Below, piece after piece: positions 1-11,331 of a stretch of DNA of 64,000 nucleotides. Made by a program: the position numbers and the translations under genes. The notes beneath the pieces were generated by a model that saw nothing but the letters and a program-made list of their open reading frames with translations, did no database searches and was not told the DNA's origin. The number at the start of each line of letters is the position of its first letter. Positions within the stretch are counted from its first letter, which is position 1. The stretch comes from Karstenula rhodostoma CBS 690.94 (lineage: Eukaryota > Ascomycota > Dothideomycetes > Pleosporales > Didymosphaeriaceae). Location of the stretch: the NCBI GenBank assembly GCA_010093485.1, contig MU001513.1, positions 75,696 through 139,695 on the forward strand, given 5' to 3'.

Positions 1-612
1 TGATACGGCAAACCCTGGGTTCCCGTACGGCGACTGCGGGATCGGCGACAGCTGTGGATTCTGTCGACGCGGTGGGAGCTGCGGATCGTCGGCAACATGG
101 CTGGGCCGGTAGCCGTTTGCGATGGGCATGCGCGATATCGTTGCCATGGAGTCAGCCCTCTGCAACGGCTGTATCATCTGTGGGGGCGGTGCATGTTGCT
201 GCTTGGGGAGCGGACGCCGTGGAATCATGAAGGATTGCGGCTGCGATGCATGACGAGCATTGTGCGGCCGATGCGGTGGTGGCTCAGTGGAAGGACGATG
301 CAGCGGAGGATAAGGTGGTTGAGGGCGACTGGGTGGCGCATGTGCTACATAGCCATACTTCTGCGGTGGGACGGCGTGCTGTGGATGCGATGGATGACAT
401 GGCTGCGGTTTTGCGCCGGGAAAGGTATTGTATCGTCGCTGCTGGGCCTCTTGCTCCAGTCGTTTCTTCTCGCTCTTGTTCCTTTGATAGCGGTGGAAAA
501 GATAGCCTCCCGCAACAATCTCCAGCCCGCCCAGGATGACCATGATGCCAGCGTGTCCCGGGACTGATGTCGCCACCTCGAGCGTGCGCGTACTGTGGGC
601 CGGACTTGAGAT
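1..612 (-). CDS. Single-span membrane protein with a Pro/Gln/His-rich cytoplasmic tail, partial at the window edge
   Basis: An open frame on the minus strand enters from an apparent 3' splice site (pyrimidine tract then CAG, next to base 612) and runs off the left edge without a stop. The translation shows one hydrophobic segment (around GIMVILGGLEIVAGGYLF), then a basic, coiled-coil-like stretch rich in K, R, E and Q (RNKSEKKRLEQEAQQRR), then a long low-complexity tail rich in Pro, Gln, His and Arg. The first in-frame ATG is at 543, just before the membrane segment; a more distal first exon is likely but I could not find it, because the frame upstream of the acceptor has stops and no convincing start. 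I recognise no family. The order span, charged stop-transfer segment, disordered tail suggests a small type I or III membrane protein with a cytosolic tail. The frame call is good; the 5' end and function are open. Confidence 0.55.
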   Translation of the reverse strand, partial: MSSPAHSTRTLEVATSVPGHAGIMVILGGLEIVAGGYLFHRYQRNKSEKKRLEQEAQQRRYNTFPGAKPQPCHPSHPQHAVPPQKYGYVAHAPPSRPQPPYPPLHRPSTEPPPHRPHNARHASQPQSFMIPRRPLPKQQHAPPPQMIQPLQRADSMATISRMPIANGYRPSHVADDPQLPPRRQNPQLSPIPQSPYGNPGFAVS

Positions 613-1150
613 CTGCGGAAAGTAGAGAGTGGGAACGGGAAGCTGAAGGGAAAACCTGGGATGTGAGGTGTTTTTCTGGCGTGGGCTCAGCCTCCTCAGC
701 GCTCACAAAGGGCCACAAAGCGGATAGGACGGGCGGTCAGGGTGGCGGAGCAGGGAGGGCGCACCCTGGCCGACCAATCACGATCCCTTGCTGCTGAGTG
801 AGCACCTGCGCTCAACTCAATGTATGTCATGGCACACCGGAGCCCATATTGTACGTGATCATTATGAGGGTAGGTATGAGGGTAGCCAAGTCGATTGTTC
901 TCATCCACCGTGTGGTGGTGTTGAGGGCATGCTTTGTAGGTGGGGCGTGCACGGAAGGTGCAAACGGGACGTCGGCTGTGCCTTCCGTCAGCAGCCCGCA
1001 AATGATTGGACGGCATCGAGCCTCTTGCCTAATTTGCCTAACCGGGTGTTGCTTGCGAGCTCCGACTTGCAGCACTATGGACACTGTGCATGTCCACGTC
1101 GATGAGTTCCTGCTCTGCATCCCCTACCCTCCTCTTCACTGTTCCCAAGC
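613..1150. other. Divergent intergenic region between the partial membrane protein and the MFS transporter
   Basis: No gene is supported here. The stretch separates two divergently transcribed genes and probably holds both promoters and an undetected first exon of the leftward gene. ORFs of about 100 codons occur in several frames on both strands but overlap each other and resemble no protein I know. Confidence 0.5.
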
Positions 1151-2527
1151 ATGTCGACCACGACCGTGGTTGAGACCGCCGACCTAGCACACATCGAGTT
1201 GCAGTCGATGCCGACGACTTCACGTCCCCCGATACGCGCAGTAGCAAGAACAGCACATGATGGCCTGGTGTTGGACAAGACGAACATCATCAGAATCTTA
1301 ACAGTGGGCTTCTCGTACATTTTCGCCGGACTGAACGACGGCAGCTTGGGGGCTCTAACTCCCTACATTCTCCGTACCTACCACGTGGGAACTGAGTACA
1401 TATCCTTAATCTACGCCGCTTCCTTTGTCGGCTGGCTACTCGCCGCAGCTACCAATACTCACTTAACTCACCATCTCCAACTTGGAGCCATCCTCACCAT
1501 CGGAGCAGTACTACAACTCGCGGCACATCTGCTTCGATTCTGGACTCCCCCCTTTGGGCTCTATGTATTCACCTTCTTCCTACAAGCCGCAGGCATGGGC
1601 TACCAAGACAGCCATTCCAACAGCTACGTTGCATCGATCCAGGGCAGTCATCGGTGGTTGGGCTTCATCCACGCCATGTATGCTCTCGGCTGCCTCGTTG
1701 CCCCGTTTGTCGCGACCGCACTTGCTGCCAGGGCTGGCGAACGATGGCCTCTCTTCTACCTCTTCCTTGTCGGTATTGGATCCATCAACATTATAGCCGT
1801 ACTAGTCTTCTTCCGCGATAGCCTGAAGGTTCAAGATGGTGTTTCCTCGTCAGATACAGTCCTAGAGGAGGGCCATGGTCGCGGCAACTCAGCATCTCGC
1901 GATATTCTTGACACGCTCAAGTCCCCACCTGTATACATTCTATCCACTTTTTACTTCTTCATGCTCGGCATGGGCATAACCGCTGGTGGTTGGATTGTCG
2001 AGTACCTCGTCTCAGCCCGAGACGGAAAACTTCCCGACGTTGGATACGTGCCTGCCGGTTTCTGGGGTGGTATCTTTCTCGGGAGAGTCCTCCTTGCTGA
2101 GCCCACGCACCGTTTTGGGGAACGAAGGATGGGCATCGGCTATTGTTGCATGATTCTCGTGTTCCACCTCATCTTTTGGCTGGTGCCCAATCTTGTCAGC
2201 AGTGCCGTGTCAGTTTCGCTAGTAGGGTTTTTCTACGGACCGTTATTTGCTACTGTAAGTTACGCCCTTGGTAAAAATTGTGCCGTACTCAATGAGATAC
2301 AGGGCATGTCTATTGCCTCGAAACTATTCGAGAAGCGGATACACGCAACTGCAATGGGATTGGTTTTTGTACTTGCCCAGGCCGGAGGGTCGTTGTTCCC
2401 TTCAATAACCGGTGCCATTGCGAGTCAAACTGGTGTCAAGGTCATGCAGCCGATTCTGGTTGGCTTAATTGTCGCGATGGGAATTTCCTGGGCGTTGATA
2501 CCAAAGGTGCCGAAGCGTGACGACTAG
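1151..2527 (+). CDS. Major facilitator superfamily transporter, BSC6-like
   Basis: This gene encodes a 442-residue plasma or organelle membrane permease of the fungal MFS group that includes yeast Bsc6; the substrate cannot be inferred. The N-terminus is hydrophilic for about 45 residues. About 12 membrane segments follow, starting near IIRILTVGFSYIFAGLNDGSLGA and ending at VGLIVAMGISWALIP, with a hydrophilic central loop around residues 225-255. The family motif SIASKLFEKRI and the glycine-rich QAGGSLFPSITG segment are present near the C-terminus. A 48-base intron at 2255-2302 (GTAAGT to ACAG) interrupts the segment FFYGPLFAT/GMSIASK. It has no stop and keeps the frame, so an unspliced message would insert 16 residues (VSYALGKNCAVLNEIQ) into a conserved membrane region, which argues that the intron is real. 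The start at 1151 is the first ATG of the open frame. Confidence 0.85.
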   Translation: MSTTTVVETADLAHIELQSMPTTSRPPIRAVARTAHDGLVLDKTNIIRILTVGFSYIFAGLNDGSLGALTPYILRTYHVGTEYISLIYAASFVGWLLAAATNTHLTHHLQLGAILTIGAVLQLAAHLLRFWTPPFGLYVFTFFLQAAGMGYQDSHSNSYVASIQGSHRWLGFIHAMYALGCLVAPFVATALAARAGERWPLFYLFLVGIGSINIIAVLVFFRDSLKVQDGVSSSDTVLEEGHGRGNSASRDILDTLKSPPVYILSTFYFFMLGMGITAGGWIVEYLVSARDGKLPDVGYVPAGFWGGIFLGRVLLAEPTHRFGERRMGIGYCCMILVFHLIFWLVPNLVSSAVSVSLVGFFYGPLFATVSYALGKNCAVLNEIQGMSIASKLFEKRIHATAMGLVFVLAQAGGSLFPSITGAIASQTGVKVMQPILVGLIVAMGISWALIPKVPKRDD

Positions 2528-4222
2528 CTATCCTCGTATGTTGTAAGTGTGCGGGCTCAAGTACTTGACATGAGCATTGGATCTTAGTTATGATTCTCTG
2601 TGCCGCTGATCAGACCATTTTTACCCTGCGAGTAGGTGCACACCGCCTCCAATACTATCATGCTTGTTTCGAGCTTGTAGTTAGTACCGAAATTATCATA
2701 GATGTGCGATATATTGCTCTCGTTAGTTACTCGATATGATGAGGTGTTTCTTATAGAGTGAAGTTACATAAAAATCGCGTAGACACCCACGTTCATAATT
2801 TTCAAACCCCATGATTCTTTTCCACGTTAGGTTTGCGTTGCATTTGAACGAACAGATAATGTCCTGCGACGGGTTAGGCCCAGCGAATACTTGCGGTGCA
2901 GTGATTTAGCGACAGCGTCCTCAGGCAGTCCAAACTGCCCACTCGTGTTGAGGAAAGAGGCCACCAGCTCTACTAACACTCGATAGTCAACATAACCAGT
3001 GCACAGATCAACCTGGGACATGAAAGGAGTCGATACCCCCAGATATTCTGATGTGAACGAGTGAGCCACCTCGCGGTGGTGTTGCTTGCAGTAGTTGGAA
3101 TGAGTCTGCTGATACTTAATGCAGTCTTAATCAAACAGGCACGTCAACACCCCGAGAGTTGCAACCGTATCAGTATTTCTTCTTCTGCATCGAAGTCGAT
3201 GGGATATTTCACGGGTCATTCCTCTCTCTCTCTCTCTCTTCCTCCTGCTTCGAGTGAAAACTCTATTGACAGAGAGAGGGCTGAGAACTTTGGAGGTCGG
3301 CGTTGTGGAGGGAGTTTTGATGCTCTTGGCTTTTTGTGAGAAACAAACAGTGCTCACCAAGCGCCGCGGCTCAGAACCAGAGCTTCGGCCTCACCCAGTG
3401 AGACGTAAATCTTCCACTGCATTCGAGGATGGTTATCTCCGGGAGTCGTGCACGGCGAGTATGGCCTGGTTACTACAAAAGTCCCGAAGCCCAGCATGAT
3501 CGGGGCCAGTAATACAGCCACGTCCCAGGTTTAAGTTGATTCACTACCTTCAAAGTGTGGCAAACACCGGATGATCGTGACGATGTTGTCTGTAAACCTA
3601 TTAAACGAACCAAACTGTTAGCGAGGGCAGGCTGCGCCAAGCTTGACAGGCAATGCACATTGTATGTTGCATGCTGTTTCAGACATCATGTGTGCGAACA
3701 AGGCACCGGTGCGTCCGAACTTCCTTATCCAGAAAATCAGTCAGGCGTCGATTATGGGAGGATTTAAAGGACCGCAACCGACGTAATAATTGGCTGGATA
3801 AACAGTCCGACTGTACACAGCTTGTATGCCCGTTCTAGCGCATCCAAGGCAGGTGGGGGCTTAGATGATTCATTAGCGGGTGATTCAACTGCAGGAAAAC
3901 CACCGCCCCGGATCGTCACGAGCAGCAACCGGACAAAGGTGTTCAAACTCGCAAAGAGTTGTCGCAAGGATGCGGTTGGGTAAAAAAAAAACGTACTTTT
4001 GATTGATACCTAGAGACCTAAAAAATGATTACCCCAGAGTCATGCAGCCATGCTAACTCCAGTGATGCCATGCCCTCACGCCAATCGTATACTATGCCTT
4101 GCCTGAGCACAAAACAGTCCGATGTGAGTCTTCGCCATACCGTGATAACCCATGCTAGTTGCCCAATGCTGTGCAAGGTCTCGCCCGACCGCAGCACACG
4201 TATATCATAACCTTGGTACGAC
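2528..4222. other. Intergenic region without a supported gene
   Basis: This 1.7 kb stretch holds the 3' flanks of two convergent genes. An 80-codon minus-strand ORF (2827-3069) and several shorter ones exist, but none has a recognisable domain or a convincing splice partner. It contains a CT microsatellite (3222-3239) and short homopolymer A runs near 3980-3990. It may include a decayed gene, but I cannot show that. Confidence 0.45.
3222..3239. repeat. CT dinucleotide microsatellite
   Basis: Nine consecutive CT units lie in a non-coding stretch. It is a simple repeat likely to vary in length between strains. Confidence 0.9.
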
Positions 4223-5751
4223 TCAATCACCGACGGCATTAAACGGCTTCTGACCCCAAACGACATAATAATTATGCTGCAGCAGCATCTTTGGATTCTT
4301 CAACTCCTTTCTCAACTCAGCACATAAAACCTTTACCTCCTCCGGGCTCCAGCCCCAGGCATTCTGGTAGATTCTCATCGTCAAGGCCTCGAGGTTGTCC
4401 AGGAACTGGACCAGGTTGAAGGCACCGATCTCTTTCAGCTTCTTGTCTTTGGGCCAGGTGCCGACGGGGAAAGGGAAGGTTCGCGCTTCGATATTCGTGA
4501 AGCCGGCTTCGTTGACCCATCCCTCAATCTGAGCGCTGTGCATTGTGTCAGTCAACGTGAATGAAACGAAAGGAAAATGATGTACCCTGGGTCTGGCTCT
4601 GTGCCAAACTTTCGCATTCCATCGGCGACTTTGTCGGCCCACTGGCTTAGTTTAGAGTCCTTTGTGTATTCGCCACCGCGTGTGTAGAATCGAGTGTCAA
4701 AATCTACATCATGTCAGCCGGTTCCGACTAGTGAAGGCCCTAACATACCTTGGAACTCAACCCAACCGCCTGGCTTTACGAACCTGTATCGCCTTAGTCA
4801 ACCCCCGGGAACCAGGACGGAGCACCAACTTGAAGCACTGTCGCATCAATCTAGGCCAGTCTCGGATAGAGCACGCGAGATACCGGACGTGGATATAATC
4901 GAACTTGGTAGAGTAGACCCACTCTTCCTCCAAATCATCGACTTCGAACTTGACGTTGGGCGGGACGAGGTTTGGTTGTATGGGGCTGATGTCGTTTCCA
5001 AGGATCTCTGCTGATGGGTACTTGTCTCCCATATCAATAGCCCAGCTATACTTACGGGTACGAAGTTAGTCAAGCGATCACAGTGGGGCTGGATACGAAG
5101 TGTCTCTGTCTTGGACAAAGCGACTTTGTACTGGAAAGTATCGTACATTCCGGTCCCCGTTCCAACATCCAGTATCCGCTGCGGGTGGTCGCCGATAGGT
5201 GCAAGGTGAAGTTCGCCGCCTAAGCTGAGTGTTTGTATGTGATGGTAGAGATCCAGCCTGTCGTTCTCTTCCTTGACCTAGTCAGTTTGAACTGGCGCCT
5301 CCACGACAGCAGACGTACTTCGTCGTTAGGCCAGAAGTACGTGGCTTCTTCCTTGTACCCATGGTAGCGGCGGCCATTTTCGAAGCGGTAGCTGCAAGCT
5401 GTCAACGAAACCGACGTGCGTGGTAGTGGATGAGAAGATGTACTTCAAGACGGTAGACTTCAGCGACGTTGTATAGCTCTCCCTGTCGAGCATCGACTAG
5501 TTAGGTCGTAGGGCTTTGGCAGCTCACTGTCGGAGACTCACAAGTCGTCTCCATATGCCGAATCACTATCATCGTCGACCTAGCAGCTCGTCAGGGCCGC
5601 TAAGCGCACAGACGGTCTCGGTGCTAACCTCAAGCGACTCGGCTTCGACATCGACGGCGGGAACATTCATTGCGCCATGCTGGCTGGTGGGGCTAGCAGG
5701 CGCCGGACTTCCTGAGGCGGACGGTGACTTTCGCGCTGGCGGCGACGCCAT
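4223..5751 (-). CDS. LaeA-like SAM-dependent methyltransferase (fungal TAM/Methyltransf_23 type), nine exons
   Basis: Hand splicing with eight introns gives a frame-consistent 362-residue class I methyltransferase. The order is an acidic, low-complexity N-terminus ending in DDDSDSAYGDD; the YRFENGRRYHGY block typical of LaeA-like proteins; the SAM-binding motif I DVGTGTGIWAIDMGD; the acidic turn SAEILGNDISPIQP; FEVDDLEEEW; the FDYIHVRYLACSIRDWP block; LRPGGWVEFQDFD; and a C-terminal domain ending QHNYYVVWGQKPF. Introns on plus coordinates are 4536-4585, 4704-4748, 4770-4812, 5046-5146, 5278-5318, 5392-5443, 5483-5541 and 5580-5628. Two are very short (43 and 41 bases). The 101-base intron is an introner-like element, annotated separately. 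The methyl acceptor is unknown; this family is large and most members are not LaeA itself, so a global regulatory role should not be assumed. No biosynthetic core gene lies nearby. Confidence 0.85.
5046..5146 (-). mobile_element. Introner-like element, copy A (intron 4 of the methyltransferase gene)
   Basis: This 101-base intron splits the codon for Ile in GTGTGIWAID. On the minus strand it starts GTACGATACTTTCCAGTACA and ends CTTCGTACCCGTAAGTATAG. Its ends are imperfect inverted repeats (ATACTTTCCAGTACAAAGTC against ATACTTACGGGTACGAAGTT), and a second small stem (TGTC..GACA) lies inside. The branch site CTAAC and the acceptor lie inside the right repeat. It aligns without gaps over all 101 positions with the intron at 32578-32678 in an unrelated gene; I count 72 identical positions. 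Confidence 0.8.
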
Positions 5752-7341
5752 GATCAGCGTGGTCGCGCTTCGAGCTCGAGACTTGCAGGCACTTTCAGAG
5801 TTGAGAAGAGGTTCCCGCGCGTCAGCAGGACATGCGAGGTGTTGTATATGTGATGTGTGGACAGGCTGGGCGCGCGGCCGCTCTCTCGGATCCTACACCG
5901 CAGCAGTGACACACGGCATAGCCTACACTGCGATCCGCTCTGCACGAGGGAAATGGGGCGGCGGCAGTCGCCGTTCGTGCGAGTATAGGCGCGCGTAAGC
6001 GGACAAATGTGCGCTCTGCGCGCTGCACAGTGGACATTGCCGCCGACGTCCCGGTGACTGTTGTATGGGCGGCGGTGAATTGCGAAAGCACCTGCATTTC
6101 TGATTCATGTGCACTAGCTCCGAGAGGCATGACTGCCGCGGCCCGAAAAGGCTGCGGCTGTCTCCGTGCTCCGTGCTCCGTGCGGGGCGTCATCGTGCTC
6201 GCAGGGCCCTGCATTCCTGCATTCCTGCCCACTGCCCACTGCCCACTGCCTCCTGCTGCTCAGTCTTCAGTCTTCAGTCTTCACCTTCACGCCGCCGTCT
6301 GTGTCTGCCATCCATGGGTGCGTCGTCAATCCTACCACGACCCTCGCATCGGGACAGCCACGCCCGCAAAGCGCCCACACGTACCACCGGTACATGCTGC
6401 GCGCCTGCCATCCGCCAGTACGGCTCTTCGCCGAACAATCTACGTCCATCAGAGCCGCGCCAATCGGTGCCGGGTGAGCATCGCTTTCTCCGTGGTTGCG
6501 CCTGTTCGCTGTGCGGTGATATGTGCGTCTTGTTACATTGTTACACCGCCATTCAACAACCATGCATCATATCTGCGCTGTTGGTGCAACGCCGGTTTAG
6601 CCTTTCTCAACACCGGCCTGGGATGCATCTAGCAGTCGCAGCGCCTGGATAATGTAGCCGGTCGACAAGGACGGCTGGTTATGAGGCACCACGCGAAGAC
6701 GCTGCGCCGACAGACTCCCACGTGCTTACGCGCCACTGTCGTCTACCCACACAGGACATGCAAAGGCTTGTTTCTTACCCGTCGGAAATATCCACCTCTC
6801 GCCAAGCATGCGTTGAACCTGGAAAGTCAGCGACAGGTCCACGGCTGAGTGTTAACCCCGATCATTGTATGGCCTGCCTCTCTGAATTACTCCCAACTTG
6901 GTGTCCTTTGCAAAGCTAGCACTATTTCTACATGTGAACAGATACGTGCCGCCAATGCTAATATATACCCCGCCTTCACGAACAGCCCAAGGCGTTAACA
7001 AACGAGGGCGGCTTTAAGCTGGCCATGGAGGGTGAGTGGCAGGGGAACAAGTTCACTCCAACATCAGCCAGATGGTCTAGCCAAAGGAATACGTCATGTG
7101 AACTTTGAAACGTGTTTTTTTTTTGTACCCAAGAGATACACTGCAAGCTAAATATACCATGCAGGCAAGAAACTAAGACACAAAGACCGAGTGACAGTGT
7201 CAATCTGATCTCTTCTTCTTCGCACCAGGAATAAATCGCATCCTATGCCATGCCAGACGTTCCGCACCTCACTCACACACATATCGTACCATCTTTCCGC
7301 CCAAAGGAGTTGCGAAGGCAGGGTTGGTCGACGGTGAAGCC
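5752..7341. other. Intergenic region upstream of the methyltransferase and downstream of the KH protein
   Basis: I see no gene in this 1.6 kb. The part near 5800-6650 is GC-rich with many overlapping short ORFs on both strands and short tandem repeats. The part near 7100-7340 probably contains the 3' untranslated region of the KH-domain gene. An 8- to 9-base T run lies near 7112. Confidence 0.45.
6211..6283. repeat. Cluster of short tandem repeats
   Basis: Three adjacent short tandem arrays are visible: CATTCCTG twice, CCCACTG three times and CAGTCTT three times. They lie in non-coding sequence and show no larger structure. Confidence 0.75.
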
Positions 7342-10300
7342 CTACTTCTGACCACCAGCACTGCCGCGAGACACGATTTCCAAAATCATGTCCCTGGCTT
7401 CCTCACATCCCTGCTTGGAACCAACAATCTCGATAGCTTCATCCTTGGCCTGGTCGCGCGGTACCTGCACTTTTGTGCCAGTCTTCTTGCGGATGCTGTT
7501 GATAGTGCTACCGCCAGGGCCCACAACGAGCCTATAGCTGCGCGGGTCCGGAAGGATCAAGTAACCGTAAGCAGAGGGCTTCGATGCAGCGTCAATGGCC
7601 TTCTCCAGCGCCTGGCGCGCCTTGGGGAGGCTATCAGCAGGCCCACGAAGTATCCATGGAATAGTAGCGGACGAGTCAGCTTCTCCGGCGGCGGGATTGT
7701 GCTCTACAATTTCCCAGGAGTGTGCGTCGGCTCCGGCGGTGGTGTCGTCGGTGATGAGAGGCAGATCACCGTTCGCCCCCTTGCGAGCCTTGCCGCCCTG
7801 CTCTTGCGCCGGCCTAGGAGGTACTTGCTGGCCAGCATGGTCAACTGTCACCTTGTGCTCGTTACGGAGACGGCGGAAGAACTGGCCGTTGTCGGAGATA
7901 GCATGGTGCAGGTGGCGTGGCACCTGTATAGTCTCGCCTTCCTGACCCTTGACCAAGTCGAGAATGTACTCCTTGGCCTGCTGCACCTGACCCGGCTCAC
8001 CCGAGATCTTGACTTGCGAGCGTGCGGCACCGGTGGTCGTTTGCTTGGGGACGTCAAGCTGAATGACGAACTTCTCTTCCAGAGATCGCCGAGTCTCACC
8101 GCCACGACCGATCAATAACCTATGCTTGTCGGGTGAAATCTCCACCGTTTCCGTGACTTGCTTTTCCAGTGTGGCCACTTGAGCCTGCAATGAGGCGACA
8201 ATTTTCTCTACCACATTCTTGGGTCCCTCAACACGGATCACAGATTCATCGGTTTCAGGACGTGGGAACCGGACCATCCGAGCCAACTCACGAGAGTTGT
8301 CGGGCCCGCCGGCAGCGGTAACGACTGAGCGGATATTGGAACCGCTACCGCCGATGAGGGTCCGATGGTGCTTTCTATCCACATCGAGGGTTTTCACGAT
8401 GGTGTCATCGAAGGCTTTGGCACGCTCCTGCAACAACTTCTTGGCCTCCTCGACTTGCTTCTTGGTACCCTTGAGCTTGATCTCAGCACGACCAGAAGGA
8501 TCAGCACCCTCGCGAGCACCAGGGACATCGATCTGACAGCCAGTTGCATATCGGAGGTTCTCCATCTCTCGGCCACCGGAACCAATCAGTTGAGGGACCT
8601 GACTCTGTGCAACGAAAACGCTATCGGCGTGGGAGTTGTCTATGGCATACTGCAATAGGCTGAGGATTTCGTCACGAGCGTCATCCGCACCCTTACGTGG
8701 ACCGCGAACAATGACCTCATCAGGTGCCTGAGCGCGGAAGTTGCGCTGCGATGCGCCCTCGCCTGTAGCCTCATCATCGGTTTTTCCACTTGATCGTGGG
8801 AAGTTGATGCGGACGTTGTAGCGCTCTTGCAAACGGTTTACAGTGCTTCCTTTGGCACCAATCAGATCGCGATGGTACTGAGGCTTAACCTTCAGAGTAT
8901 GAGTAGCCTCATCCGCAAGCCGTTTTCCCAAGGATTCAATATGGGCTTTGCAGGCGTGGGCTTTGGCCTGAGGACCTTTGAGCTCCACCTTCCCATCGTT
9001 GACTTGGATGTCAACGTCAAATTCTTCGCGCAGTTTTCGGATGTTCTCGCCGCCCTTGCCGATGAGGAAGTTGGCATATTTCTGTGGGAAGTCGAAGGAG
9101 GTTGTGTACCCGCGCTCAAGCTCATCCTTCTTTTCCTGCTCGATGAAAGCAAGGACCTTGGAGTACAGATCCTCGAGTGCATCAGCGGGTCCACGCATGC
9201 CGAAGTTGTTATTCGAAGCGCTAGCCTTGGGGCGACGGTCGCCGAAGAGCAGCTGAACGGGAACCTGATCTTGGCCAAGACCGTGCTGCTCCTTTTCGAC
9301 GAAACGCTGGATCTTTGGGTGGAATTTTGCATGCGCCTCGATGTCGCGAGAAGCAAGTTCTTGCTGCTTGCTTGTCAAACCTTGGATGAAAGCCTGAGCC
9401 TCTGATAGCGCCTTTTGATACGCCTGTACATCAGCAGAAGGCGGTGCACCACGAGGAATTATGTATTCCCCTTGAGGAGTGGGACCCTCATACACAAGGA
9501 CCAGCTCAGGTGACTCATCCGCTTCAATTGGGAAAACAATGTGCACGCCCATGTTGTCGCGCACGTGCTGTGCATTTCGCGCTTGCAGATGCCGATGATA
9601 GAACGGGTCGACGTTCACTGTCGAGAATCGCGACGGTGGGTGACTAGCAAAGATGCTCATGATGTCACTACGTGCCTTCTGGGTGTCCTTGGCCTCTTTG
9701 CCGTAGATTTCCCACGCGGTCGGTCCGTCTCGCTCCGTTGGAGCGACGATGCTCGTGTTGTGTGTACGCTCGAGCTCTTTGATGAGCTCGCGTTCCTGAA
9801 GATAGCGTGTCAGATTGCGGGCGTGCGCCTGGGCATTCGGTCCACGATGTTCGCGAGTGCTGTCAGCCATTGCGGATTGCATGCTGTACGCGATCTCATC
9901 AAGCTTATCCACACCAGCCTTGATCTTGTCGCTAGGCCCAACAACGTAGATATCCTCGCTCGGGTCAGTGCCGGGGGGCACAATGATGGTACAGCCGGTT
10001 TCCTCGAGGAAGTCATGCAGCGAATATCCACGCTCACCGGCAATGAACTGATGGCGACCGCGTTCTACATTTTGACGTTCGATAGCCAGCTGACTACGCA
10101 ACTGCCCCACACGGCGCTGGAGTTCAGCCTGAATCTGTTGTGCGGCCTCCCGATCACCAGAGATCTGGATAGGGTACTTCGCTTGTGGTATGAAGTTTCT
10201 AGGTGCCCGAGCAGGGGCGTGATCATCCCAGGTATGGTAATGCGGAATCTGAACACGGACATCACGATTTCCCTGGAGATCCTCGATATGGGCATTGCGA

Positions 10301-11331
10301 GGCCCAGCGAGGAAGGGGTAGTATTCGGCCGGAATGTCCTTGAGTCGCAGGTTTACGGTCGATGTACGCTCCTTCACAATGGCCATGATTTCCTGGCGAG
10401 CAATTCCAGCCGTAAGAGCGTTCCCCTCAATTATAACGTCGACTTCGTCATCCTCGTCTTGGACATCCTGCTTGGGAATCTGGACGCGTGCACCAGACCG
10501 GCTGCTGATTTCCTTGATCTTGTCGCCACCACGACCGATAATGAAGGGTCGGACCGAAGCAGGGACTGAGAGCTTGACGGATTGCTAAACTGTGTCAGCT
10601 ATGGCAAAATGATGGTGGGCGAGTAAACATACCTTGGCGAGCACCTCGTTGGCAATCTCCAACAAGGACTGGCGAACAGCGGGCGCAGGGCCAGTAGCTT
10701 CGAAGATAACGCCGTTTGGAGACTCTTTTCGCTCGAGCCTAGCCTTGGAACGCTTGTTGATGTCGTGGATGATCTGGGGGATAGGCTTCTTCAGCTCCTT
10801 CAGCGGCTTGAGGTCAGAGGTAAGGAAGGCGATCTGCTCTTTGTGTTTACCGGGAAGAGCCATGCTCGGAAGGGCGGGACCACGCGAGGTGGGAATAGAT
10901 GCGGGAGTAGCGGTTCCAGAGGCTGGGGTCGAGGCACGCGAAGCCGGACCGCTGCCGTTGACGGCATTCGTAGCCAGCGAGGCAGGCTTCTTGCCCCAAG
11001 TGGGTGCAACAGCGGCCTGAGCGCGAGGCTTGACGGGCCCAAGAGCCGGGAATGCTTCTTCAGAGGCAGTGTTAAGCCCAGGGGCCTTCTTGCTGGGCGC
11101 AGGGGCGTCGGCAGCCTTTTGCTTGCCAGCAGCCTTGTCGCTCAGGGGAGCAGCGGCAGTAGCGCTGTCGGCGGCGTCGGATTTGAGGGCGGCAGACGGC
11201 GGAAGATGAGCGAGATCCTCCTCGTCGACGACGTCCTCGACGGTGACATGGTGGTTGTGCTGCTCCATGAGCTTCTGGGCGGGGGTGAGACCCTCGCTAG
11301 AGCTGTCGGTAGCTACAGCCTCGGATGCCAT
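7342..11331 (-). CDS. Vigilin/Scp160-type multi-KH RNA-binding protein
   Basis: Two exons separated by a 48-base intron (10585-10632) encode a 1,313-residue protein, close to the size of yeast Scp160 and its fungal orthologues. The first about 160 residues are low-complexity and Ala/Pro/Ser-rich. An array of KH domains follows to the C-terminus. I count eight canonical GxxG loops: GRGG near residue 250, GERG near 418, GKGG near 745, then GAKG, GSGG, GGSG, GRGG and finally GPGG near 1260, with about five degenerate KH repeats between them. KH arrays of this type bind RNA and, in yeast Scp160, associate with ribosomes and the ER; that role is inferred here from the family. The start ATG at 11331 precedes an acidic segment (EDVVDEEDLAHLPPS) typical of these proteins. 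The ending, TTGTKVQVPRDQ-like KH then a Gly-rich tail, is complete. Confidence 0.92.

Noticed and set aside
9541..10569. A 342-codon plus-strand ORF
   Set aside because: It is the antisense shadow of the multi-KH gene, whose frame has clear KH motifs throughout.
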